From: Maribacter cobaltidurans
GTDB taxonomy: Bacteria > Bacteroidota > Bacteroidia > Flavobacteriales > Flavobacteriaceae
DNA: 64,000 nucleotides
NCBI RefSeq assembly: GCF_002269385.1
Contig: NZ_CP022957.1
Span: 4,455,001-4,519,000 of the forward strand
Direction of reading: 5' to 3'
The translations under genes and the position numbers were made by a program. The notes below the pieces were generated by a model that did not search any database, was not told the origin of the DNA, and was given only the letters and a program-made list of their open reading frames with translations. Of the stretch, positions 16,475 through 24,631 are shown piece after piece. Every line of letters begins with the position of its first letter. Position 1 is the first letter of the stretch.

Positions 16475-17701
16475 ATGATAAAAAATTGGCTAACAGAAGA
16501 CCATCGCATCGACCTCCCGAAGCTTTTTAAGCATCTTGGCTTTCGAGCGGTACAACGGGAAAGAACACATTATCTATACAAAGGTAACGGCGCGCAATAC
16601 GTTATCCTCAACACCGAAAAGGGCTATCTGTACTATAAAATAGAACGCCCGGATGAAAAACTATCGGCCTCGGATCTGATTACCGAACATGTATCGAAAA
16701 CCGAGGGAATGGACAAAGAAATGCTCTGGGACAAAGTGGACACCTATTATAGAGAGGTGTTACGGACAGAAAGTTTATTGGTTAGCGACAATACAGAAAG
16801 CACCGTTGAAACAGTAACAAAAGATTTCAACCATTTTCTTGGTTATGCCTTACCCTTGGATAAAAACACCGATGGACTCTACAAAAATTTGGACGATATG
16901 GCACCTTTTGAGGGGCGCATCTTCAAAAATAAGGAAGACGAAGTCCTATTTCCACTGTTCAATATCCAGAACGAGATCTGTGGGTATTTTACGGATACCG
17001 AGCAAGAGGTGCTACCTTATAAGGAATCGGCCATCAAACATTCGTTGTGGTATTCCAATATTCCCAAAAAAATCGATGGACTGTTCCTTTTTAAAAATCC
17101 TAAAGAGGCGTTGGCGTTCCATAGAAAATTCCAGTTTAAAAACGTCGTATATCTCGCTTTGGGGACTATCAATGCCCAAACGACACGAATTCTTTTTCAA
17201 ATCCAGCGTTTGACCAAGGTGGATAAGCTTTTTTTGAGCTTTACGGGCGATAAAAAACTGGAGGGGTATTTACGCGACCTGCATTTTATATCCTATGTGG
17301 AGGATTCGGATTTTAAACTGCATTTGACCGATAGGGATATGGTAATCGATTTCCCAATGGGAAACGAGAAATCCTTTTCCCGATTTTATGAGCATACGCG
17401 GCGGTTCAATACCGAACTGGCCCAGAGTTTTCTGAAATACAATAAGATCATCGACCAGAACCGATTGAACCGATATAGCATCATGGTATCCAAAGACGGG
17501 GAGCAGATCAAAGTGCGCCTGCCTTTGGAGACCAATGCCATAAAGTTATTGGTCTGGTCGTACTATAAAAATTATTTGGACAAGACCATCGAAATCCTCA
17601 AACCGACAGCCCACAATTGGTATTCGGAATGGGAATTGGCAGAAAGCCAAACCAAAAAAAGGAAGGAGGTGCAGTGGAAAGAGTATAGAATCGCACTATA
17701 A
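16475..17701 (+). CDS. Degenerate Toprim-like protein
   Basis: A 408-residue protein whose order of segments mirrors the Toprim protein at 18758: an N-terminal helical domain, a central beta-rich part (VLFPLFNIQNEICGYF), then a Toprim-like core with KNPKEALAF (possible catalytic Glu) and LSFTGDKKLEGYL in the place of the DxD strand. Only one of the two acidic residues remains, so nicking or primase chemistry is doubtful. The ATG at 16475 is preferred over the upstream frame start at 16430 because of the promoter. It may be a DNA-binding or accessory paralogue of the primase-like protein. Confidence 0.6.
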   Translation: MIKNWLTEDHRIDLPKLFKHLGFRAVQRERTHYLYKGNGAQYVILNTEKGYLYYKIERPDEKLSASDLITEHVSKTEGMDKEMLWDKVDTYYREVLRTESLLVSDNTESTVETVTKDFNHFLGYALPLDKNTDGLYKNLDDMAPFEGRIFKNKEDEVLFPLFNIQNEICGYFTDTEQEVLPYKESAIKHSLWYSNIPKKIDGLFLFKNPKEALAFHRKFQFKNVVYLALGTINAQTTRILFQIQRLTKVDKLFLSFTGDKKLEGYLRDLHFISYVEDSDFKLHLTDRDMVIDFPMGNEKSFSRFYEHTRRFNTELAQSFLKYNKIIDQNRLNRYSIMVSKDGEQIKVRLPLETNAIKLLVWSYYKNYLDKTIEILKPTAHNWYSEWELAESQTKKRKEVQWKEYRIAL

Positions 17702-17827
17702 AATGGAAAAAGGACGCTCCCGCCCTCTTTCCTTCAAATTCCGTAACTCACAAATCACTCCTGATTTGCAGTTATGTACTCAAAAGTAACAAATTCAAAT
17801 TTCGTAACAATTAAAAATCACTCAAAA

Positions 17828-18688
17828 ATGGAAAAACAAGCAGAAAAACAAATCGAAAAAGTCTTCGTCAACGTAAGCCAGGTCTGGTTTAAGGGCGAAG
17901 CCATTTCCAAGGATCAGGACACCTATAAGGTCAAAACCGATGATGGCAGAACCTTTACAATGCCCAAGATGAACGAGGAAGGTGGAAAAAACGAGGACAT
18001 ACAGATCCGGGAAAACTTGGACCATCAATTTGCTAAGGAAGACGTAAAAAGGCGTTTGGAAGGAGCCTATATCAGTTTTCAAAAGTTGGACGATAATGTT
18101 CAGGAATCCCTTTTGGAAGGCAAGGAGCGTTTGATCAAGACCACCTATATCAGTGATGGACAGTTGAAAAGTTCTGTCAAAATGGTGCAAATGGTCTATA
18201 ATCCCAATACTGGTTCCAAATTGGACGTACAGATCAGACGTAACGAACAGATCAAATTGGAAGATGCGAATGCCTACCAATATCAATTTACCAAGGAGGA
18301 ATACAATGCCATGGTTAAAGAAGGTCAAACCATTCAATTTACCGGTACTTCCTTGAACGGGGACACCTTCCAAAAACTGGCCTACTATGAGCCAAGACTG
18401 AACGATATCCGTACAAAACCGGCAGTTTCCGCCAATATGTACGTACTCGGGCAACAATTGACCAAGGAGCAGGCCGACACCATGAACAAAGGGGAAGAAG
18501 TCAAAATCACTATCCGTAAGACCAAAAAAGGGCCTTTGACCTATATGGTCAGATGGAGTGCGAAAGGGCAACGTTTTCTCTACAGGGATTTGGAGAAAGC
18601 GAAACTCAAGGATATGGAGGTCAAAGCGGGGACAACCCTTGACAGCGAAAAAAAAAAGAAACAGCCTAGCAACGCCATGAGCCTGTAG
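17828..18688 (+). CDS. DUF3945-like protein
   Basis: A 286-residue protein, very rich in Lys, Glu and Gln, starting at the ATG at 17828 (an in-frame ATG at 17774 is possible). It seems to contain two copies of a short unit: QYQFTKEEYNAMVKEGQTI followed later by QQLTKEQADTMNKGEEVKI, each leading into beta strands. This pattern matches DUF3945/DUF4099-type domains that accompany topoisomerases and primases on Bacteroidetes elements. It lies 69 nt before the Toprim gene on the same strand. Likely a DNA-processing accessory protein; function unproven. Confidence 0.55.
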   Translation: MEKQAEKQIEKVFVNVSQVWFKGEAISKDQDTYKVKTDDGRTFTMPKMNEEGGKNEDIQIRENLDHQFAKEDVKRRLEGAYISFQKLDDNVQESLLEGKERLIKTTYISDGQLKSSVKMVQMVYNPNTGSKLDVQIRRNEQIKLEDANAYQYQFTKEEYNAMVKEGQTIQFTGTSLNGDTFQKLAYYEPRLNDIRTKPAVSANMYVLGQQLTKEQADTMNKGEEVKITIRKTKKGPLTYMVRWSAKGQRFLYRDLEKAKLKDMEVKAGTTLDSEKKKKQPSNAMSL

Positions 18689-18757
18689 TTCCCTTTTTTA
18701 ATTAACTCAATGCAAAGGCCGATATGCTTGGCGTGTCGGCCATTTTAAACCCTTCCC

Positions 18758-20323
18758 ATGAAAAGTCCGAACTATAGGGATGATCCCGAACATTATAAAC
18801 GGTCGATCGCCAAGATTAATGAAGAGGTCAATTTTCCCATGTACCTGCACCAAAACGGTTATCAACTCATAACCAAAAGTGCCGGTTCCATGGAGTTTCA
18901 AAACGACGAAGACCGGATCGTACTGCAAACCAAAAGAAATCCCGTTACCTATTTCAACCGGAACGATTCCTTTGACAAAGGATTGTTCTTTAAATACCTG
19001 ATGCAACGCAGCGAAAATTTTTATAAAGCCGTGCAGGCGGGGCTGGAAATCGCCGCTAGAGCCTATGGCCTGGAACATAACGCTTTGCGGGCCAATAAAC
19101 CGAACACCTTTGTGAAATCCTTGGAAGAAAACTACAATATCGTGCCCTTGCGGAATTCCCAATATTTGAGGGTACAGCGAAGTATTTCCAGAAAAACGCT
19201 AAACACCGAAGCATTCAAAGGGCGAATTTTTAACGCCTATCACATTCGGGACAATGGCGGAAAAATCGCCAATATTGCCTTTCCGAAATACGATTTGGAA
19301 GGAAACGCAAAAAACTACATCCTCTACAACAGACCCTACCGAAGTAAAAAGGACAATGAAATCAAAAAGTTTCGATTGGTACTGAACCAGAAAGACCATT
19401 TTTTGTTTCATTCCAAGCCTATTGACCGACCTGCTCGCATACTATTCGGGGAAAGTGGTATCGACCTGCTGTCCTATCACGAGCTTTACGGAAAACCTGA
19501 TAATTTTTACGTGTCCTTTGGGGGAAATGTGTACCAAGAAAAATTGCAGTTCTTCGTTCAACTGATCGAACCAATACTGCAAACCAAGAAAACAGAACTG
19601 ATATCCATCACGGACAACGACCTCAAAGGCCATGAGTTCGACCTAAAGATCTTTACTGCGGTCATCAATCGGTACAATCCGAACATCTATATAGAAACCG
19701 CATTTCGGTCGGGCAAAGTGAGTATGGGCATTCATTATACCGAAAAAGTCAGGGGGCAATTGTCCCATCATACGACTATTCTAAACAAAAAATTGACTTC
19801 CGATATAGAAAAGGACTATTTGGTTTTTGACCTTGTACGCTGTGTCGGGTTCTCGGACAAAATCCTTTTGGAGTTCTCCCTGAACGAAGTAGTCAACACT
19901 CCACATATCGAACAAAAGCAAAACGTGTTCAAAACCCTGCTGAATATGGTTAATGCTCTGTATCTGCCTTTTCAGACCGACCTCCACAAATCGCAGGGAA
20001 AAGACTGGAACGATGACCTTTGCGCTTCCAAAAGCATAACATACCTAAAAATGGACGCAGTTGTTCCAAATGTTATCGCAGTTGGGGATAAAATCGAATT
20101 GCATACGACCAAAGGCCCTGAAGGTGGCACTAACCAAGGTTTAGTAAAATCCATAAAGAAAAATAGTGTGGTATGCGACTTTGGCTTGAACTATACCTAT
20201 GCCATTCCATATTCTGCCATACACTCCCATTTTAAGAAAAGTGCTGCCCAGGTTATCGAACAAGGCAGCGAAAAATCAAAAATGAATTCAAAAAACAATA
20301 CCTTACAAAACAATTTGTCATGA
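18758..20323 (+). CDS. DUF3991/Toprim domain primase-like protein
   Basis: A 521-residue protein. The N-terminal ~120 residues (NFPMYLHQNGYQL, TYFNRNDSFDKG) match the DUF3991 region of plasmid primase-like proteins. The Toprim core has the catalytic Glu in LFGESGIDLLSYHE near residue 229 and the DxD-type motif SITDNDLKGHEFD near 283. The C-terminal 200 residues include a region mentioning KSQGKDWNDDL, also typical of these proteins. It probably primes DNA synthesis on transferred single strands in the cytoplasm. It is translationally coupled (ATGA) to the following small gene. Confidence 0.8.
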   Translation: MKSPNYRDDPEHYKRSIAKINEEVNFPMYLHQNGYQLITKSAGSMEFQNDEDRIVLQTKRNPVTYFNRNDSFDKGLFFKYLMQRSENFYKAVQAGLEIAARAYGLEHNALRANKPNTFVKSLEENYNIVPLRNSQYLRVQRSISRKTLNTEAFKGRIFNAYHIRDNGGKIANIAFPKYDLEGNAKNYILYNRPYRSKKDNEIKKFRLVLNQKDHFLFHSKPIDRPARILFGESGIDLLSYHELYGKPDNFYVSFGGNVYQEKLQFFVQLIEPILQTKKTELISITDNDLKGHEFDLKIFTAVINRYNPNIYIETAFRSGKVSMGIHYTEKVRGQLSHHTTILNKKLTSDIEKDYLVFDLVRCVGFSDKILLEFSLNEVVNTPHIEQKQNVFKTLLNMVNALYLPFQTDLHKSQGKDWNDDLCASKSITYLKMDAVVPNVIAVGDKIELHTTKGPEGGTNQGLVKSIKKNSVVCDFGLNYTYAIPYSAIHSHFKKSAAQVIEQGSEKSKMNSKNNTLQNNLS

Positions 20324-20577
20324 AGACCATGGAACCATTATCCGAAGAATTAAAGGACAACCAATACTACGTTTCCCTTTTGAACGCACTTATCGAGGAA
20401 AACGATATGGAACTAAAGCACCGTTTGCAAAAAGCGGATACCTATGCCCGGTTCATCAATGAGCAGGCAGGCCTTTTAATGGACGAGACCATCGATCATA
20501 TCGAAAAAAATGAGGTCGCCTTCCCTATCGCCTCCTCTTTGGTGATCCAACAATGGAAGGAGCGGATGTTCCGATAA
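20320..20577 (+). CDS. Small helical protein of unknown function
   Basis: An 85-residue, acidic, all-helical protein; unrecognised. Its ATG overlaps the stop of the Toprim gene and it ends 36 nt before the coupling-protein gene, so it sits in the same operon. No membrane segment or motif is visible. A small adaptor or coupling accessory role is possible but unsupported. Confidence 0.6.
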   Translation: MKTMEPLSEELKDNQYYVSLLNALIEENDMELKHRLQKADTYARFINEQAGLLMDETIDHIEKNEVAFPIASSLVIQQWKERMFR

Positions 20578-20613
20578 TCCCGGAACGAACTTTCAAATTC
20601 CCAAGGTTTCGTC

Positions 20614-23157
20614 ATGAACGACAAGAATCTCGCATTTTCGGCTATGTTATTATCCGTGGCTGTCTTTACCCTTATCGGGTTTATGGCCTATTATCCTATT
20701 TTGCAATACCAGCAATGGGATTCCAAACTCTCTGAAATCGGCTACCATTTTTTATTGCGTTTTGAGGCCTTACAACGACCCTTGCACAGCCGTGGGCTGT
20801 TGTTGATGTGCATCTTGGGCGCGGTCATGCTCTACAATCCCAGAAAAAGGGAAGGGAAGTCATTTCTTACAGGCCTCCTATATTTCGGCCTAGGTGTTCT
20901 GTTGCTATTGCTAACGGGCTATTTGGCACCGGCCAACTTGGGGCTGTTCTGGTGTTCCGCAGTTTTGTACATACTCGGGTTCATTTTCGCGGTCTCAGGC
21001 GCAGTACACCTTTTTCAGGTAATGGATTATGGTAACGAGGCCGAGGACGACCCGTTCAACGACAAGAACGAGACCTTTCGGCAGACCGAAAAACTTGTGG
21101 ACACCCCATACTCCGTCAACATACCCTATGAATACCGTCATAAAGGAAAACTACGGAAGGGTTGGATCAATTTCGTAAACCTCTTTCGCGCGCTCTTGAT
21201 TATCGGTACACCTGGTAGTGGCAAGTCCTTTGCCTTGATCGAGGAAATCATCGAGCAGTTTATAGAAAAGGGATTTACGCTGCTGATCTATGATTTTAAG
21301 TTCGATACCCTGAGCAAAATCGCCTATAACTATTGGATGCGAAAAAAGGAAAGACTAATGGCCGCAAAGTCAGACGAACTTATCGAACTGCCCGAATTCT
21401 ATACCCTGAGCTTTGACGATATCGAAAAATCGCATCGCTGCAACCCCATCGACCCCTACTTGATGCGCAACCAGACCGATGCCGCAGACGCCGCGACCAT
21501 CATCATGAAGAATCTGAACAAGGACTGGATCAAGCGCAGCGATTTCTTCTCTAAAAGTGCCATTAGTTTTGTTTCTGGGCTGATATGGTACTTGAAGAAA
21601 AAATCGGAGGAAACGGGCAAGAACATCTGCACCCTACCCCACGTGATTACCCTTTCCACGGTCAATATTGAATATTTATTGACCATTATGATGCGTGAGG
21701 TAGAGGTACGCAGCCTGATGATTCCCTTTAAGGATGCCATGGAACGACAGGCGGGCCAGCAATTGGCGGGACAGACCGCAAGTGCACAGATATCCCTATC
21801 GATGTTGGCCAACAAGGAAATCTACTATATCATGACCGGCAACGATTTTAGGTTGGACATCAATAACCCAAAGAAACCCAAGATCGTCTGTATCCAGAAC
21901 AATCCTGATCGCTCGGAAATCTACGCTGCACCAATAGGTCTTTATATCAACAAAATATTACAGGTGGTCAACAAACCTGGCGGAAGGCCTTTGGGATTGA
22001 TTTTGGACGAACTGCCCACCGTATTCATTATGGGATTACGAAAAATTATCGATACCGGAAGGTCGCATTATGTGGCCACCGTGCTTGGTATTCAGAGTAT
22101 AACCCAATTGATTGCGGACTACGGCAGGGAACTGGCCGAGGTCATTTTCGATAACTGCTCCAATGTGTTCAGCGGTGCTGCCAAAGGGGAAACGGCTCGG
22201 CGTATCAGCGATATTTTCGGGCGTATCCATCAGGAAAAAAAGAGCAAGGCCGTTTCCAATAACGATACCACGGTCAATTTCAGCACGATACTTTCCGAAT
22301 TACTGCCGAAAAGTAAGATCACAAGCATGTCCACAGGGCATTTCGGGGGCATCGTGGCGGATACCTTTGAACATCCAATCGAACAGAAATTATGTTTTGG
22401 GCTGCTCAGGCCCAACATGGCTTCAAAGAAGATTCAGGGAAAATATGAAATCCCGAACCATGCCGATTTTAGGAGCAAGAACCATAGCGAATTTGTCAAG
22501 GATCGTTTGAAATTAATGCAGACTCTTGATTTTCATGCAACCATCCAAAAAATTGATTGTAATCAATTGGACTATCTCGGTTTCTACAAGTACTATATCG
22601 ACGCATTTGCCGAAAAGCACTATCCGAACAGCATAAAACGGGTGCAGTTCATCAAATTGGCACGCGAACTCAAATTGTACGACCATTTGCAGGCATTGGA
22701 CGGGCATATTAATAAAAAGGAGGGAACCGAGGACACCTTGAAACTCTTCCTTGCAACATTGGTGGACAGGATGTTCGTCAATAAGGAAATCGAACGGATA
22801 CTTGATGCCAATTTCCTAAAAGTCATTCAGGATATTGACGATCTGGTAACCGAGGAATATGAAATTTGCACGGGGAAAAAACCGGAATTTACTGTATTCG
22901 ACAAAGCAAAAACGGGCGACCAGATCGGCGAATCCTTGGAAAAGGAAGAGGAGATCGCTCAAAATTTTATGAAACATTATAAAAAACGTCCCAGTAGGGA
23001 GTTGGCGGATGCGTTCAGGAAAGCACATGAAATCCCTACATTTGAAAGGGTCTCGGCGGTTAAAGAAACAGAAGTAGTCGATAACCCCAATATTGGGGAT
23101 TTAGGCGATCTATATTCAAGTTATCCCGCGGAAATGGTAGATGAACAAACACAATAA
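20614..23157 (+). CDS. Type IV coupling protein (VirD4/TraG-like ATPase)
   Basis: An 847-residue membrane ATPase. Four hydrophobic segments lie in the first 135 residues (around 5-27, 60-76, 84-106 and 108-130), followed by the P-loop ATPase domain: Walker A GTPGSGKSFAL near 199-208 and Walker B LGLILDELP near 460, plus the QNNP strand motif typical of coupling proteins. The C-terminal 200 residues are charged and probably bind substrate. It receives the relaxase-DNA complex and feeds it to the transfer channel. It is placed with the processing genes, apart from the tra operon at 28-40 kb, as is common in Bacteroidetes elements. Length is normal. Confidence 0.88.
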   Translation: MNDKNLAFSAMLLSVAVFTLIGFMAYYPILQYQQWDSKLSEIGYHFLLRFEALQRPLHSRGLLLMCILGAVMLYNPRKREGKSFLTGLLYFGLGVLLLLLTGYLAPANLGLFWCSAVLYILGFIFAVSGAVHLFQVMDYGNEAEDDPFNDKNETFRQTEKLVDTPYSVNIPYEYRHKGKLRKGWINFVNLFRALLIIGTPGSGKSFALIEEIIEQFIEKGFTLLIYDFKFDTLSKIAYNYWMRKKERLMAAKSDELIELPEFYTLSFDDIEKSHRCNPIDPYLMRNQTDAADAATIIMKNLNKDWIKRSDFFSKSAISFVSGLIWYLKKKSEETGKNICTLPHVITLSTVNIEYLLTIMMREVEVRSLMIPFKDAMERQAGQQLAGQTASAQISLSMLANKEIYYIMTGNDFRLDINNPKKPKIVCIQNNPDRSEIYAAPIGLYINKILQVVNKPGGRPLGLILDELPTVFIMGLRKIIDTGRSHYVATVLGIQSITQLIADYGRELAEVIFDNCSNVFSGAAKGETARRISDIFGRIHQEKKSKAVSNNDTTVNFSTILSELLPKSKITSMSTGHFGGIVADTFEHPIEQKLCFGLLRPNMASKKIQGKYEIPNHADFRSKNHSEFVKDRLKLMQTLDFHATIQKIDCNQLDYLGFYKYYIDAFAEKHYPNSIKRVQFIKLARELKLYDHLQALDGHINKKEGTEDTLKLFLATLVDRMFVNKEIERILDANFLKVIQDIDDLVTEEYEICTGKKPEFTVFDKAKTGDQIGESLEKEEEIAQNFMKHYKKRPSRELADAFRKAHEIPTFERVSAVKETEVVDNPNIGDLGDLYSSYPAEMVDEQTQ

Positions 23158-23166
23158 CATACTATT

Positions 23167-23565
23167 ATGAAAGATATAAATGAAATTATGAAGGCCTCTT
23201 CAGAGGATTTTAGTTACATCGGGGAACGTTTGCGCCTTATACGCGATGAACTGATCGAAAAAGATTCCGGAAACAAACGGGATAGTGAATTTTCTCGAAA
23301 AAATCTGGCCGAGCGCTTCGGTATAGACTATTATACTCTTGTCAATGTGGAACGAGGGACGTTTTCCTATACCTCCATCAAGATGGTGCTGTACTATTAC
23401 ACCTTGGGCTACAATCCCGCTTGGATCCTTTCGCCCGATAACGAATTTATAATGAAGCACAATGTCGGCGAAAATGTGGTATACCAGACCGATGTTCAGG
23501 AAGAATATCGTGAATTGGAATCTGATATCGTTTCGGCTTTGATGAAGTTTAAAAAGAAGCTCTGA
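23167..23565 (+). CDS. XRE-family regulator
   Basis: A 132-residue protein with a Cro/C1 helix-turn-helix at about residues 40-75: FSRKNLAERFGIDYYTLVNVERGT. A tail of about 55 residues may form a dimerisation helix. It starts 9 nt after the coupling-protein stop and is likely co-transcribed, so it may feed back on the mobilisation genes. Target site unknown. Confidence 0.75.
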   Translation: MKDINEIMKASSEDFSYIGERLRLIRDELIEKDSGNKRDSEFSRKNLAERFGIDYYTLVNVERGTFSYTSIKMVLYYYTLGYNPAWILSPDNEFIMKHNVGENVVYQTDVQEEYRELESDIVSALMKFKKKL

Positions 23566-23658
23566 GCCCATAATGACCCATTTGAGCCCGTTACCTATAG
23601 ACTAACAAGATTGTGCTTTATGAAACATTTGAAACATATAAAAAAACGGACAGCCATT

Positions 23659-23685
23659 TGAGGTATCACAATTTGTGATACCTCA
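23659..23685 (+). promoter_or_regulatory. Perfect inverted repeat, likely ORF6N operator
   Basis: Arms tgaggtatcaca (23659-23670) and tgtgatacctca (23674-23685), perfect over 12 bp with the 3-nt spacer att, ending 15 nt before the ATG of the ORF6N gene. There is no T-run, so an operator or a translation-controlling hairpin is more likely than a terminator. The inner half-site GTATCAC recurs inside the gene at 23896-23914. Confidence 0.65.
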
Positions 23686-23700
23686 GAACAGTATAAGAAA

Positions 23701-24210
23701 ATGACACAGATATTACCTGAAAACATCGCCGAAACCATACAATATTTTAGAGGCCATAAAGTTATTCTGGATTTTCATCTTGCAAAACTTTACGAGGTGG
23801 AAAATAGGTCTCTGAAGCAACAGGTCAAACGAAATCTTGACCGATTTCCGAAAGATTTCATGTTCGAACTTGAGCCAAGCGAGATCGATGATTTGGTATC
23901 ACGTAATGTGATACAAAATAAAAGGGTTTTAGGCGGAGCTGCTCCGATGGCCTTTACGGAACAAGGGGTCGCCATGATTTCAAGTGTGCTGCGAAGCCAA
24001 AAGGCATTGGATGTCAATATCGCAATTATGAGAACCTTTGTCCAATTAAGAAGATTACTCGAATCGAACAAGGAGTTGGAAAAACAAATATTGTCCATGG
24101 AAAGGAAATACGACCAACAATTCAAGGTGGTCTTCGATGCGATTAAAGACCTTATCGTGCAGGAGAGAAAACCCAGAAAGAGCATTGGTTATAAAGCGAC
24201 CAATGTGTAA
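23701..24210 (+). CDS. ORF6N-domain DNA-binding protein
   Basis: A 169-residue protein with the ORF6N domain over residues 1-95: VILDFHLAKLYEVENRSLKQQVKRN, FPKDFMFEL and the signature FTEQGVAM. ORF6N is a phage-type DNA-binding (KilA-N-associated) domain. The C-terminal ~70 residues form a coiled coil (NKELEKQILSMERKYD). It stands alone behind a strong inverted repeat, which suggests self-regulation. These genes are frequent on Bacteroidetes mobile elements; their biological role is not established. Confidence 0.85.
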   Translation: MTQILPENIAETIQYFRGHKVILDFHLAKLYEVENRSLKQQVKRNLDRFPKDFMFELEPSEIDDLVSRNVIQNKRVLGGAAPMAFTEQGVAMISSVLRSQKALDVNIAIMRTFVQLRRLLESNKELEKQILSMERKYDQQFKVVFDAIKDLIVQERKPRKSIGYKATNV

Positions 24211-24245
24211 GGAACAGGTTATCCTAAAATTATAGTATAGTCAAC

Positions 24246-24617
24246 ATGGATTTAAAAAAGCTCATACAGTGTTTGGATGATTCAGAGGTCATCGAATTGC
24301 ATGATCATCTGGTCGATGTTATTGAAATGTATCGGGACCGTGAACTTCTTAGGACGCAAAAGAAACCGATAAAGGAATGGTTGCAGGCCAAGCAAGGTGT
24401 TTCTTTAAGATTGCAAAATATCCTTTTGAAGAACACCCGATATACATCCAGAGTCCCTTTCGATTATTTGGAAGACATTACTTTGTATGATTTTAAAAGA
24501 GTCAGGGGAGTTGGTAAAACGCTCATGATGGAACTAAGCAATATACTCCGTAAGGATACAACCATTTCTAGAACTGGAAAAATTTGGGATGATCGTTCAG
24601 GTCGATTTCGAAACTAA
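24246..24617 (+). CDS. Small protein with helix-hairpin-helix-like C-terminus
   Basis: A 123-residue protein, unrecognised by family. The segment ITLYDFKRVRGVGKTLMM (residues 78-95) resembles helix-hairpin-helix or RNA polymerase alpha C-terminal domain DNA-binding turns, where a Gly-containing hairpin (RGVGK) contacts the backbone. The N-terminal half is acidic and helical. It converges on the relaxase gene, 14 nt from that stop. A DNA-binding role in mobilisation is inference. Confidence 0.6.
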   Translation: MDLKKLIQCLDDSEVIELHDHLVDVIEMYRDRELLRTQKKPIKEWLQAKQGVSLRLQNILLKNTRYTSRVPFDYLEDITLYDFKRVRGVGKTLMMELSNILRKDTTISRTGKIWDDRSGRFRN

Positions 24618-24631
24618 AGTTCACAACCCAA

